The notes beneath the pieces were generated by a model. That model was not told where the DNA came from, did not search any database, and saw only the letters and a list, made by a program, of their open reading frames with translations. Positions 1-9,014 of a DNA stretch of 64,000 nt are shown here, piece by piece; position 1 is the stretch's first letter, and every line of letters begins with the position of its first letter. The stretch lies in assembly GCF_002879645.1 (NCBI RefSeq), contig NZ_PNRE01000073.1:37333-101332 (forward strand), given 5' to 3'. The position numbers and the translations under genes were made by a program. The stretch is from Halomonas heilongjiangensis. GTDB lineage: Bacteria > Pseudomonadota > Gammaproteobacteria > Pseudomonadales > Halomonadaceae.

Positions 1-179
1 ATCGCCATGGTGCCGGAAAGCGAGTGCAGGATGCCGACCTTGATCGGCTCCTCGGCCAGCGCCTGGGCGCTGGCGCCCAGCGTGGCGGCGGAGACCAGGG
101 CGGTCGCCAGCCAGCGTGACGGCTGCGAGACGGGACGAGACAGTGCCTTGCGTCGGGATGTGGTCACTCGAACCTCCAT
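1..179 (-). CDS. urtA: Urea/amide-type ABC transporter substrate-binding protein, 5' end only
   Basis: Only the first 59 codons lie in the window; the gene runs off the left edge. The start ATG is at 177-179 with a strong upstream GGAGGG. The peptide begins with a basic, then alanine-rich leader resembling a signal peptide ending near AQALA, followed by EEPIKVGILHSLSGTMA, which is the characteristic mature N-terminus of UrtA/FmdD periplasmic binding proteins that feed urea or short amides to a branched-chain-amino-acid-type ABC importer. Family knowledge suggests urtBCDE and urease genes follow outside the window. UrtA is preferred over other amide-binding homologues, but the fragment is too short to be certain. 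Confidence 0.7.
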   Translation of the reverse strand, partial: MEVRVTTSRRKALSRPVSQPSRWLATALVSAATLGASAQALAEEPIKVGILHSLSGTMA

Positions 180-446
180 GCGCCCTCCTGAAGGAAGGAC
201 TCGTTGTGGTTTCACCGCGCCGCCGGGGCAGGATCCGGCCGGCGCTCGGGACAGCGACCAGTACCTGCAATGTCTGCGCCACCCTGTGGCAGACACTTCT
301 TTACACCAACCTTTCAATCACTTACCAAAAGAGGAACGGCACGATACCGGCGCTGTTGCACCACCCGAGTGCAGGCGGCCATCGCCACGGCCGTTGCACG
401 CACCTCGATGGATGCACCTTGGTCGAGCTCATGCACTCCCATGATG
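180..446. other. Intergenic region upstream of urtA
   Basis: No gene is seen on either strand between the urtA start and the terminator of the citrate-lyase-like operon. It should hold the urtA promoter and leader. I could not pick out a convincing -10/-35 pair or operator. Confidence 0.5.
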
Positions 447-477
447 AAAAAAGGGGCGCCGACCGCGTCGACACCCC
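447..477 (-). terminator. Rho-independent terminator of the citrate-lyase-like operon
   Basis: On the minus strand an 11-bp stem (two G-U wobbles), 3-nt loop and a run of six T follow about 90 nt after the stop codon at 568. Arms are 467-477 and 453-463, and the T-tract is 447-452. It separates the operon from urtA. Confidence 0.85.
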
Positions 478-567
478 TTATGTGGCTTCTCTCGTTCGTG
501 CTGGGGACTACCCGCAAGCTAACGGTGTGGTGCCCGCGCTGGCCCTCCCAGCGTCAGCCAAGATCGA

Positions 568-3279
568 TCAGACAACATGGAAGCACGCCGAAGCGGGAGT
601 GCGCGTGTCCATGTTGCGCCCCCGGTTCAGGTGGTCATCGATCTCGGCCGCGGAACCGATCATGCGGCCGTAGAGGAAGACGCTGAAGGCTGCCGTCTCG
701 AGGTCCCGCTCGGTCAGCTCGCCAGACGTGTAATCCTTCCACAGGAGCGCGAGCAGCAGCGCCGCGATCACCGCGTCGACGTTGACGCAGAAGACATAGC
801 GGCTGGCACCCACGTCATACAGCGCCTGCACCAGTTCGCGGTAGAAGGCGTGGAAGATGTTGTAGTCGCCGCGCTTCGCCATGAACTCCGCGATGAAGCG
901 CTCGCGCGGATCGTAGTTGACCGGCTTGCCCTTGAAGATCGGGTGGTGGACGCCGGGCAAGGCGCGAACCTCGGTCCCGATCTCCTTGGCCTCGGCCTTC
1001 TCACGCTTGTAGGCGCGGGCGAAGTCGGTGGCCATGGCCTTGAGGTCGATGCCGTGGCTCGGGTCGGTGGGGTCGATGAGCCCCTTGTCCTTGAACTGGT
1101 CGAGCAGGAAGGCCATCCCCTCGAAGCCGTTGCCGCCGTGGCTGTAGCCGGTGTGGGTGAGAAATCCCACCATGGCCTTGTTGATCTGCACGCGCTTGGG
1201 GGTCTGGGGTCCGTCAGCCGCGACCGCCCCCTTGGCGCCTTGTGCCGAGATCGAGCCTGGGCCGTTGGAGATCAGCAGGCCGACGAGGATCTGGAGCGGC
1301 AACGCCTCGTCGCGGGTCGGCTTCTTGCCGGTCATGGCGAGGAAGCAGAGGTCCGCCATGGTCCATTGGCCAAAGCGCTCGTCGCGCGGAATGCCACACA
1401 GCGAACCGGGCTGGTGGTGGGAACCCGGGATCGTCGCGCCGACCATCACGCCGTAGAGGCGTAAATACCAGGGCAACGTCTCGGCGGTCAGGCGCGAGAT
1501 GCGTTTACGCATGAGGGGACCCCAGGCGATGGTCAGACTGATCGCGGCGAGGATGGCATCCCGGGAGAGGCGGCCGTTCAGGGTGGCGAGGTATTTGAGG
1601 AAGACCGACTTGCCACCGCGCGCCTTGACGGCGGCGAGCATCGCCTCGGGGCGGGGGTCGTCGGCCTCGGCCTCGGAGGCGAGAAAGAGCGCGCGGGTGG
1701 CAGCGTCCATGGTGATCGCCGAGATGTCGAACTCCTCGCTACGGCCGTCCCGCAGGCCGGAATGCGCAAAGAGATCGATCAGCGCGCTGGTACAGGCCAA
1801 CGCGCGTTCGACCCGCTGCGGTCCGACGATCGCGGCGGCGGCCGCCATGATGGAGTTGGGCGCATTGCCCGCGTCCCGCGCGGCGTCGGCAGCCACGAGG
1901 ATCGGGTCACCGACCAGGTTCACCTCCGCCGCCACGGCCACGTCAAGCATGGCACGATCGTTCTCGCCGGCGATCTCGTGGACGAGAGGCAGTGCGAAGT
2001 TGGCCTCCAGCGGATCGAGCGCAAGGTCGAGCACCGAATAGCCGTGCACGCTGGTCACCTGGGTGGTGGGGTCCATCACCGAAGCACCGGATTTGTCCTT
2101 CATGGTCTGGCGGGCGATCACCGCGCCGACCTGGCGCTTGAGCACGGCGATCTGGGTCGCATAGGGCTCTCTCGGCGTCACCGGGGGCATGGCGAGTTCG
2201 GGGGGCAGCGCCAGGCCCTGGTCGTTGGCGACCCAGGGCTTGAGCGCGAGGCTGCCCGTCGAGGCGAAATCGGGCGAAACGCCGTTCAGCTTCATCACCG
2301 CGGTCAGTGCCCTGGGGATGTCGGCGATATTGGTCACCACTGCGCCCTTGGCCGAGACCACCGGGCTGTCGGGCGTGTAGAGGCCATCAACCCCGAAGGC
2401 CTCCATCAACCAGCCCTCCTTGTCTTCCGCCCGGTCGCCCGAGCCGGCCATCGCCCCGGCATGGCCGACGGCGCGGGTCAGCTTCGACTTCCAGCGGCCG
2501 ACGACACAGGCAACCGTCGGCTTGCCGAAATCGACGCCGTGCTCGTGATAGCCACCCGGTTCGACATAGAGCACCGCGGCTTTCGAGCGGTCGTCGTTCA
2601 CCAGCGCATGGGAGAAGTCACGTGCGTTGTAATGGATATAGACGTCCTTTCCGCTCGAGACGAGCGTTGTGGTGCCCCAGCCTTCGGTCGCGAGGTACTG
2701 CGCGATGGTGGTGGTGAAGCCCCCCGAATTCGAGAAGATCGCGACCGAGCCCTTGCGCAGGGACTCCTCGGGACTGTCGCCGCCGAGCGCGCCGCCAATG
2801 CGGACCTGGTTCCAGCTGTCGGCCACACCGAGGCAATTGCCCCCGATGATGTCGACGCCATTGGCCTGCCCCATCGCGCGGATCTCGCGGGCATCGTGCA
2901 CGGCAATCTTTTCGGTGATGATGACGATCTTTTCCAGAGCGTCGTTGACACGAATGAGTTCCGCCACCCCATCGCGCACGCTGGGGGGCGGGAGGTAGAC
3001 GACGCCCACATTGAAGGTGTGCCCCGCATCCAGGCCCTCGCGCACGTTATTGAACACCGGAATGTCGCCCGCGGGGGTCTTGAGCGTCTGCCCGGCACGC
3101 CCCGGCGAGGTACCGAAGACCACGTTGCCCCCCGAGTAGGCATGACTCACCGGCGTCACCGTGCGTGACTCGCCCCCCATGATGTTGAGAACACAGACGC
3201 GATCCTCGCGCCTCGCCACATCGGCCAGCGAGCGAATGCCGAGAAAGTATGGAAAATCCGCAATACCCTGAAGATACAT
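568..3279 (-). CDS. ATP-citrate-lyase-like large subunit (CoA-binding/ligase fused to citrate-synthase-like domain)
   Basis: 903 residues from the ATG at 3279 (GGGGAG upstream; a longer frame to 3348 would overlap the previous gene). The N-terminal third is succinyl-CoA-synthetase-alpha-like: a CoA-binding Rossmann part, SNSGGF, and the phosphohistidine loop GHAGAMAG. The C-terminal part matches the citryl-CoA-lyase domain of ATP-citrate lyase: NVDAVIA corresponds to the NVDGFIG segment with the catalytic Asp, GRMIGSAAEIDDHL matches the GRSIGFIGHYLD region, and VHHPIFKG matches the GHRVK histidine. It is about 290 residues longer than bacterial AclA (about 610), with the extra length in the middle. 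Together with the next gene it probably forms citrate (or related acid) to acetyl-CoA plus oxo-acid, using ATP and CoA. The exact substrate is unproven. Confidence 0.7.
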   Translation of the reverse strand: MYLQGIADFPYFLGIRSLADVARREDRVCVLNIMGGESRTVTPVSHAYSGGNVVFGTSPGRAGQTLKTPAGDIPVFNNVREGLDAGHTFNVGVVYLPPPSVRDGVAELIRVNDALEKIVIITEKIAVHDAREIRAMGQANGVDIIGGNCLGVADSWNQVRIGGALGGDSPEESLRKGSVAIFSNSGGFTTTIAQYLATEGWGTTTLVSSGKDVYIHYNARDFSHALVNDDRSKAAVLYVEPGGYHEHGVDFGKPTVACVVGRWKSKLTRAVGHAGAMAGSGDRAEDKEGWLMEAFGVDGLYTPDSPVVSAKGAVVTNIADIPRALTAVMKLNGVSPDFASTGSLALKPWVANDQGLALPPELAMPPVTPREPYATQIAVLKRQVGAVIARQTMKDKSGASVMDPTTQVTSVHGYSVLDLALDPLEANFALPLVHEIAGENDRAMLDVAVAAEVNLVGDPILVAADAARDAGNAPNSIMAAAAAIVGPQRVERALACTSALIDLFAHSGLRDGRSEEFDISAITMDAATRALFLASEAEADDPRPEAMLAAVKARGGKSVFLKYLATLNGRLSRDAILAAISLTIAWGPLMRKRISRLTAETLPWYLRLYGVMVGATIPGSHHQPGSLCGIPRDERFGQWTMADLCFLAMTGKKPTRDEALPLQILVGLLISNGPGSISAQGAKGAVAADGPQTPKRVQINKAMVGFLTHTGYSHGGNGFEGMAFLLDQFKDKGLIDPTDPSHGIDLKAMATDFARAYKREKAEAKEIGTEVRALPGVHHPIFKGKPVNYDPRERFIAEFMAKRGDYNIFHAFYRELVQALYDVGASRYVFCVNVDAVIAALLLALLWKDYTSGELTERDLETAAFSVFLYGRMIGSAAEIDDHLNRGRNMDTRTPASACFHVV

Positions 3280-3292
3280 GATGCTTCTCCCC

Positions 3293-4573
3293 TTAAGCCG
3301 GTGACTTGATGCCGAGATGCCGGGCGATCTCGGCACGGCCTCCGTCACGCATCCACAGATCGAGATTCTTCGCGTAGCTCACCACCTCCGAGATTGCGCT
3401 GTCGAAGCCGAAGAAGCGGTAGGGCACGCCAAGGCTGTCCAGCGTGTCGCCGAGGTTGCCCATGCCACGCACCAGGTTCGGCCCGCCGCGCCCGACGACG
3501 ACATAGAGCGGGGTCGGCCCGTACTGCGCGAAATGCTCGCGCAGCGCGTCGCCCATGCCCCGGAAGGTCTCGAGAATATCCGTGTTGTTCGATTTCCCCC
3601 CGATGATGAACAGCACATTGGTCTGGGCAAGGAAGTGCCGGTAGCAGATCGCGGCGACCGACTTCATCTTTTCATAGGGGGGATTGCCACCGAAATCCGA
3701 GGAGATGATCGCGGCGTCCCCCAACACCTCGGTGACCAGGCTATTGGCACCACCGCCGAAGGTTGGCGCCAGGATGGTGCCCTTGTCGTTGATCACAAAG
3801 ACATCCGACTGGCCCTGGTGGGTACGCAGGCGGTTCACTTCCTGCTCGAAGGCCGAGACGTCGGCGGCGAAGATCTGCTCGGGCAGGCCCAACCGCCCCA
3901 CCCGGGGATCATCGCGGTCAAAGCCACATTTGAAGTCGCAGGCAATCGGCATCAGCCGGCCGTCGCGGCCGGGGCGCATGCGGATGGGGTTCAGTTCCAG
4001 CGTGGTCATCCCATAGTGATGCATCAACTCCCAGAGCTTGGGCAGGTGCTGCACCAGCGGCGAGATGATCTCCTTGGGCGCACCGATGTCGCTCAGCGCA
4101 TTGGCCACCACGAAGGCCTTGAGACCCGTCAGCGCCTCGAACGGTACGGTGGCAATCTCGGACTTGTCCAGCTCCTCGATATCGACGCCACCGCGGTGGG
4201 TCAGCGTCATGGTCGGCGCCCGGAAGCGGCTGTCGTCGGAGATGGCAAAATAGACCTCGTGCTCGGCCGGCACGCCGGCCTCGAATGTCACCCCGTTCGC
4301 CTTGGCGTAGGCATTGCCGTGGCGATGCTCGGCGAAATAGAGTCGCTCCTTCTCGGCCAGGGCGGTACGCAGATCGCTCGCCTTGCCGATCAGCCCCGCC
4401 TTGCCTTTCTTGCCGACGCCACCGCGGAACAGCGGCTTTATGAAGATCAGCCCATGGCGAGCGATCAAGTCCTGAATCTGGTCCTCAGTCGCATCGGGCC
4501 CAAGAACTTCCGAGGCCGGAAACCCGACATGATTGAGAAGTCTTGCCCCGTGTAGCATTCCGGTAAGCTGCAT
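3293..4573 (-). CDS. ATP-citrate-lyase-like small subunit (ATP-grasp, succinyl-CoA-synthetase-beta-like)
   Basis: 426 residues from the ATG at 4573, preceded by GGAGAA; a longer frame to 4621 lacks this signal. The first 240 residues look like an ATP-grasp domain (KPLFRGGVGKKGKAGL, LELNPIRM and CDFKCGFDRDDP, which resemble the nucleotide/Mg-binding strands of ACLY and SucC). The second half carries a flavodoxin-like citrate-binding fold with GGGANSLVTEVLGDA, FGGNPPYEKM and GRGGPNLVRGM, as in the N-terminal half of ATP-citrate lyase. It sits 13 nt upstream of the large subunit gene, so the two are surely co-transcribed. The alternative is another acyl-CoA synthetase of the superfamily; the fused citrate-synthase-like domain next door favours a citrate-lyase-like enzyme. 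Confidence 0.72.
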   Translation of the reverse strand: MQLTGMLHGARLLNHVGFPASEVLGPDATEDQIQDLIARHGLIFIKPLFRGGVGKKGKAGLIGKASDLRTALAEKERLYFAEHRHGNAYAKANGVTFEAGVPAEHEVYFAISDDSRFRAPTMTLTHRGGVDIEELDKSEIATVPFEALTGLKAFVVANALSDIGAPKEIISPLVQHLPKLWELMHHYGMTTLELNPIRMRPGRDGRLMPIACDFKCGFDRDDPRVGRLGLPEQIFAADVSAFEQEVNRLRTHQGQSDVFVINDKGTILAPTFGGGANSLVTEVLGDAAIISSDFGGNPPYEKMKSVAAICYRHFLAQTNVLFIIGGKSNNTDILETFRGMGDALREHFAQYGPTPLYVVVGRGGPNLVRGMGNLGDTLDSLGVPYRFFGFDSAISEVVSYAKNLDLWMRDGGRAEIARHLGIKSPA

Positions 4574-4807
4574 ATTATTTTCTCCAATAGACCGCTGTTT
4601 TCCGGTAAAAGATTCAAGCAAGCGGCAGGAAAGATAGAGCCTCTATTGCCCCTTTCTTTCCTGGAGCCTTCCTCTTCGATCTACGGCTACTGACAAGGTC
4701 GTCAACAGGGGTTCATTCAGCTGTCATTATGTTTGTCTGCTGAGTTCCGCCGAGCTTCCACCTCGAGATTCACCCGCCCTTCGTGCACGGCGAGCCATGG
4801 CTGGCGT
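4574..4807. other. Leader and promoter region of the citrate-lyase-like operon
   Basis: No gene on either strand. The segment lies between the tctA terminator and the ATP-grasp gene, so it must carry that operon's own promoter. I see no clear operator. The local GC content is lower than in the flanking genes. Confidence 0.5.
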
Positions 4808-4838
4808 AAAAAAGGGGCATCGAAAGAGTTGATACCCC
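4808..4838 (-). terminator. Rho-independent terminator of tctCBA
   Basis: Minus-strand hairpin with 8-bp stem (arms 4831-4838 and 4814-4821, one G-U pair), 9-nt loop and six T, about 55 nt past the tctA stop. A second perfect 7-bp inverted repeat (CTTGTCG/CGACAAG, 4863-4880) lies between stop and terminator. This makes the citrate-lyase-like pair a separate transcription unit from the transporter. Confidence 0.85.
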
Positions 4839-4893
4839 GAACAATTGGCTGAGTTCTGTATGCTTGTCGGAATCGACAAGTCACTTCAAGGAT

Positions 4894-6390
4894 TCAGCTG
4901 GTAGCGCGTACCCGGACCACGACCTTCTTGACCAGCGGCAGGGTGAGTGACAGCCCGGCGATGATCAGCAGGGTCAGCGAGATCGGCTTGTCGATGAAGG
5001 TCGACCAGTCGCCGCCGGAGATCTGCAGCGCACGCCGCATCGACTCTTCCATGATTCCGCCGAGGATCAGCGCCAGGATCAGCGGTGCGGCCGGGAACCC
5101 GAACAGGCGCATGCCCAGGCCCAGCAGGCCGAAGCCGAGCAGCAGGAAGAGGTCGAAGACGCTGAAGCTCATCCCGTAGACGCCGATCATGCAGAAGATC
5201 AGGATCAACGACAGCAGCAGCGGCCGCGGCATGTCGAGGATCCTGGCGATGAACGGGATCAGCGGCAGGTTGAGCACCAGCAGGAAGATGTTGCCGATGT
5301 ACATGCTGGCGATGACGCCCCAGAACACATCGGGCCGATCCACCAGCATCGCCGGTCCCGGGGTCACTCCCATCACCAGCAGGGCGCCGAGCAGCACCGC
5401 CGTGGTACCGGAGCCGGGCACGCCGAGGGTCAGCAGCGGCACGAACGACCCGGTACAGGCGGCATTGTTGGCCGCCTCGGGCGCCGCCACGCCCTTGATG
5501 TTGCCCTTGCCGAAGGTATCGCCATCCTTCGCCAGGCGCTTCTCCATGCTGTAACCGAGGAACGAGCCGATCGTGGCGCCGGCACCGGGCAGTACCCCGG
5601 TGAAGAAGCCGAGCACCGAGCTGCGGCCGATGGGGCCGGCGATCTCCTTCACCTCGCCCCTCGACAACTTCAGCGAACCGATGACATTGCGTGGCTGCTC
5701 CTTGCCGCCCCCGCCGCGCAGCAGGATGTAGAAGACCTCGGCCAGGGCGAAGATGCCCAGCGCCACGACCAGGAAATCGATGCCGTCGAGGAGATGGGCG
5801 GTACCGAAGGCGTAACGCACGGTGCCGGTCTGCAGGTCGATGCCGATGATCGAGATCATCACCCCTATCACGGCGGCGATCAGCCCCTTGACCAGCGACT
5901 TGTCGGAGAGCGACACCACCGCGGTCAGGCCCAGCACCATCAGGGCGAAGTACTCCGCCGGGCCGAAACTGACGGCAACCTTCGACAGCAGCGGCGCCAC
6001 CATCATCAGGAAGACGATGGAGATGGTGCCGCCCACGAAGGAGGCATAGGCGGCGATGGCCAGGGCCTTGCCCGCCAGGCCCTGCTTGGCCATGGGATAG
6101 CCGTCGAAGGAGGTGGCTACGGTCCCCGCCACGCCAGGGGCGTTGAGCAGGATCGACGAGGTCGACCCGCCGAAGATGGCGCCGTAGTAGACCCCTGCCA
6201 TCAGGATTAGGCCGGAGGAGGGATCCATGGCGAAGGTGATCGGTATCATCAGCGCCAGGGCACTGATCGGCCCCAGGCCGGGCAGCATGCCGATGATGGT
6301 GCCGGCGAACACCCCGACGAAGACATAGAGGATATTGATCGGCTCCAGCGCGATGCCGAAGCCATACATCAGGTTGTTGAAAGCATCCAT
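4894..6390 (-). CDS. tctA: Tripartite tricarboxylate transporter, large membrane subunit TctA
   Basis: 498 residues, the usual TctA size, very hydrophobic with about 10-12 membrane segments. The N-terminal GTIIGMLPGLGP and the later GVLPGAGATIG are the paired glycine/proline motifs of the TctA family, and YYGAIFGGSTSSIL is also typical. With TctB and the periplasmic binding protein TctC it forms a secondary, ion-driven importer of citrate or other di/tricarboxylates in the inner membrane. It is the last gene of tctCBA, 40 nt after tctB, and is followed by a terminator. Confidence 0.95.
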   Translation of the reverse strand: MDAFNNLMYGFGIALEPINILYVFVGVFAGTIIGMLPGLGPISALALMIPITFAMDPSSGLILMAGVYYGAIFGGSTSSILLNAPGVAGTVATSFDGYPMAKQGLAGKALAIAAYASFVGGTISIVFLMMVAPLLSKVAVSFGPAEYFALMVLGLTAVVSLSDKSLVKGLIAAVIGVMISIIGIDLQTGTVRYAFGTAHLLDGIDFLVVALGIFALAEVFYILLRGGGGKEQPRNVIGSLKLSRGEVKEIAGPIGRSSVLGFFTGVLPGAGATIGSFLGYSMEKRLAKDGDTFGKGNIKGVAAPEAANNAACTGSFVPLLTLGVPGSGTTAVLLGALLVMGVTPGPAMLVDRPDVFWGVIASMYIGNIFLLVLNLPLIPFIARILDMPRPLLLSLILIFCMIGVYGMSFSVFDLFLLLGFGLLGLGMRLFGFPAAPLILALILGGIMEESMRRALQISGGDWSTFIDKPISLTLLIIAGLSLTLPLVKKVVVRVRATS

Positions 6391-6430
6391 TGTCAGGTTC
6401 TCTCTCGCTGGCTGAGCGTGTCGGGCGACA

Positions 6431-6913
6431 TCAGATCGGCAGGATCCCGGTCGGCAGGTAGACGTTCATGACCTTGGTCATGGTCAGGTACAACGCCAGC
6501 ACCACACCCAGGGAAACGGCCAGGTTGACGACGTGACGACGATAGCCGTAGTACCAGGTGAGGCCGAACGACAGCAGCGTGGATGCCACCACGAAGCCGA
6601 TCGAGACCAGTATTGCGGCGTAGACGGCGATCGCCAGCGAGGTCACGACCACCCGTGACCAGGGGCGCAACAGCAGCGGTATGGCCTGCTCGTCGACATC
6701 GCTCGGCTGCGGGACGTCCCGGGCCTTGGGCTGTTCCAGGAACAGCAGCAACGCCAGGCCCAGCAGCACGAACCCCAGCACCTTGGGAAAGAGGTCGGAG
6801 TCCACCGGACGCGGCAGCGGGAAACTCGGAATCTGATAGGCCATCACCAGGTAGCCCATGGAGAACAGGGCAATCACCAGTGCCAGCCACTGATTGGTAT
6901 TGAGTCTTGTCAT
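6431..6913 (-). CDS. tctB: Tripartite tricarboxylate transporter, small membrane subunit TctB
   Basis: About 160 residues with four predicted hydrophobic segments (for example LALVIALFSMGYLVMAY near the N-terminus and a C-terminal LGVVLALYLTMTKVMNVYLP). Size and topology match TctB (about 150). I chose the ATG at 6913 because the hydrophobic part follows directly; an in-frame ATG at 6952 would add 13 charged residues and neither has a strong ribosome site. It lies between tctC and tctA. Confidence 0.85.
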   Translation of the reverse strand: MTRLNTNQWLALVIALFSMGYLVMAYQIPSFPLPRPVDSDLFPKVLGFVLLGLALLLFLEQPKARDVPQPSDVDEQAIPLLLRPWSRVVVTSLAIAVYAAILVSIGFVVASTLLSFGLTWYYGYRRHVVNLAVSLGVVLALYLTMTKVMNVYLPTGILPI

Positions 6914-7030
6914 GAGGCAGTCATCCCGAACCCGGAGCGCCAGCGCTCCCATGGGTTCAAGTCATGCATTCGAGGGAACGCGAGCCCTGTTTGGCGCAGG
7001 GCTCGCGCGAGACGGGGGGCGTCGCCGATA

Positions 7031-8035
7031 TCAGCGGATCAGCCCAAGCTCGCTCAGCACTTCGCTGAACTCTTCCTTCTGCTCGTCGAGGAAGGCGCCG
7101 AATTCCTCGCTGTTCTGATAGGCGTCGATCCAGCCCAGTTGATCGCGCGCGTCGGCCCAGCCATCGGTCTCGAGCATCTGCGCGAACAGCTCCTCGTAAT
7201 AGGCCACGGCCTCCTCCGGCATGTCGGGGGTGCCCATCACCCCGCGCCAGATATCGAAGGTGTAGTCGATGCCCTGCTCCTGATAGGTGGGGATATCGGC
7301 CAGCGGGCCACCCAGCCGCTCGGGAGCCGACACGCCCAGCGCACGGACCTCGCTGTCGGGCCCCAGTTGGCCCGCGGCCTCACCGGCTCCGGTGATCACC
7401 GCCTCGACGTGACCGCCCATGAGGTTGGTCATCGCCTCGCCACCTCCCGAGAAGGCGATGTAGTTGACATCGGCCGCCTCGAGGCCGGCAGCCGATGCCA
7501 CGCCGGCGATGGAGATGTGATCCATGGAACCCGGCGCACTACCACCGCCGACGCTCAGGCTGGCGTTCTCGCGTATGGCGTCGAACAGATCGTTGAGATC
7601 CTGGTACTCGGAATCGCGTGGCACCAGCACGATCGAGTAGTCGGTGATCAGGCGTGCGATGGGCGTGAAGTTGGTGTGATCGTACTGCGAGGTGCCGGCC
7701 AGGGGCACCAGGATGATCGGCGGGCTGGTGGCGAACAACTTGTGGGGGTTGCCGGTATCCCGGGCGATCTGGGCCCAGGCCACGGCACCACCGCCGCCCG
7801 GCACGTTGATGGCGGCGAAGTTCTGGTCGGCCAGCCCCTCCTCCTGGATGACCCGCGAGGTGGTGCGCACCAGGGTGTCCCAGCCACCACCGGGATTGGC
7901 CGGGGCGATGAATTCGATGGCACTGGTCGGCGTCCAGTCGTCGGCCTGGGCGGCGGTGCCCATGCCGGCCAGGGCGGCCAGGGGCAGGACGAGAGCGGCC
8001 AGGCGGGCTGCCGGGCGGGATGTCTTGACGATCAT
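7031..8035 (-). CDS. tctC: Tripartite tricarboxylate transporter, periplasmic binding protein TctC (Bug family)
   Basis: 334 residues from the ATG at 8035, preceded by GGAGAA. A Sec signal peptide ends around AAQA-DDW. The mature protein has the Bug/TctC signatures IEFIAPANPGGGWD, NVPGGGGAVAW and the TFDIWRGV segment. It binds the carboxylate in the periplasm and hands it to TctAB. It is first in tctCBA and faces a candidate operator at 8139-8171. Substrate cannot be read from sequence; citrate is inferred from the CitA-like sensor and the lyase-like enzyme. Confidence 0.93.
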   Translation of the reverse strand: MIVKTSRPAARLAALVLPLAALAGMGTAAQADDWTPTSAIEFIAPANPGGGWDTLVRTTSRVIQEEGLADQNFAAINVPGGGGAVAWAQIARDTGNPHKLFATSPPIILVPLAGTSQYDHTNFTPIARLITDYSIVLVPRDSEYQDLNDLFDAIRENASLSVGGGSAPGSMDHISIAGVASAAGLEAADVNYIAFSGGGEAMTNLMGGHVEAVITGAGEAAGQLGPDSEVRALGVSAPERLGGPLADIPTYQEQGIDYTFDIWRGVMGTPDMPEEAVAYYEELFAQMLETDGWADARDQLGWIDAYQNSEEFGAFLDEQKEEFSEVLSELGLIR

Positions 8036-8138
8036 GGCGTTCTCCAAACGAGTCTCTGTTGTTCTATCCACGGATCGGACTATTGCGTCCGTGTGCATCA
8101 GCAACGTTAGAAGAGCCCGGCAGGATCCGGCAAGCTTG

Positions 8139-8171
8139 TGATCATAAACGATAAAAAGGGCGTTATGATCA
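8139..8171. promoter_or_regulatory. Candidate operator for the tctC response regulator
   Basis: Inverted repeat TGATCATAAACG / CGTTATGATCA (one extra A in the left arm), 10-nt A-rich spacer, in the 151-bp gap between the response regulator stop and tctC start. The segment is markedly A+T rich compared with its neighbours. The position fits a binding site of a CitB-type regulator controlling tctCBA; assignment is inference. Confidence 0.5.
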
Positions 8172-8186
8172 TTGTGTGCATTGTGC

Positions 8187-8963
8187 TCACACCCCGCCGG
8201 TTCCCCCCTCCTCGAGCCACGGGGCGACGTCGCCGACCAGGCGATAACGACGCTCGGGCCTGCCGACATCACCATAGCCCAGTTCGGCGGCGGCCACCTG
8301 TACCGACACCAGGAACTCCAGGTAACGGCGTGCCGTGGAGCGGCTGGCACCGATGGTACGGGCGGCCTGCATGGCGGTCAGCGGGGATGTCGCGCCCTCC
8401 AGAGCGCGAATGACCGCGGTCAGGGTCAGGCGATCGATGCCCTTGGGCAGCGATCGGGCACAGCCGCCCGGGGCCTGCTGCGGACGCAGGCGCGCCAGGG
8501 CCTGGTCCAGTTCCTCCTGGTTCATCTCGCCGCGGGACGCCAGGGCGGCGCGTTCGCGGCGGAAGCGGGCCAGCATCTGCGCCATGCGGGAAGCCTCGGT
8601 GGGCTTGATCAGGTAGTCGAAGACGCCACCCCGCAGGGCCTCGGCGATGGTCTCCACCTCGCGGGCCGCCGTGACCATGACGATATCCATGTGCAGATGG
8701 TCACGACGCAGTTCCCACAGCAGTTCCAGTCCTTCCACGTCGGGCAGATAGGCGTCCAGCAGCACCAGCTGGGTCATGTCGGCATGCTGCGCGAGCAGCT
8801 CCCTGGCCTCGGCGCCGGAGCGCGCCATGCCCACCACCCGGAAGCCTTCGCTCTGCTCGATGAAGGCACGGTGGATCTCGGCGATGCGGAAATCGTCCTC
8901 GATGATCAGGATCCCGTAGTCCCGGGATGGGGGGCTCGAGGGTGGATGGCCGGGGTGTGGCAT
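8187..8963 (-). CDS. Response regulator, CitB/DcuR/DpiA family
   Basis: 258 residues. An N-terminal receiver domain shows the acidic pair EDD near residue 22, phosphoacceptor Asp70 in LLDAYLPD, T98 in MVTAA and K120 in LIKP. The C-terminal part is the winged-helix type of the CitB family (MQAARTIGASRSTARRYLEFL). It is encoded 51 nt after the sensor kinase. The pair is expected to switch on carboxylate transport genes, here most simply the adjacent tctCBA. The start is the first ATG after the kinase stop. Confidence 0.9.
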   Translation of the reverse strand: MPHPGHPPSSPPSRDYGILIIEDDFRIAEIHRAFIEQSEGFRVVGMARSGAEARELLAQHADMTQLVLLDAYLPDVEGLELLWELRRDHLHMDIVMVTAAREVETIAEALRGGVFDYLIKPTEASRMAQMLARFRRERAALASRGEMNQEELDQALARLRPQQAPGGCARSLPKGIDRLTLTAVIRALEGATSPLTAMQAARTIGASRSTARRYLEFLVSVQVAAAELGYGDVGRPERRYRLVGDVAPWLEEGGTGGV

Positions 8964-9014
8964 CGATTCTCCCTTGTGCTCGTCGTTGTGTCTGTCGTCG
9001 TGTTCGGCGTGCCG

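Noticed and set aside
4863..4880. Terminator directly after tctA
   Set aside because: The 7-bp inverted repeat has no T-tract. The hairpin at 4808-4838 with six T is a far better terminator.
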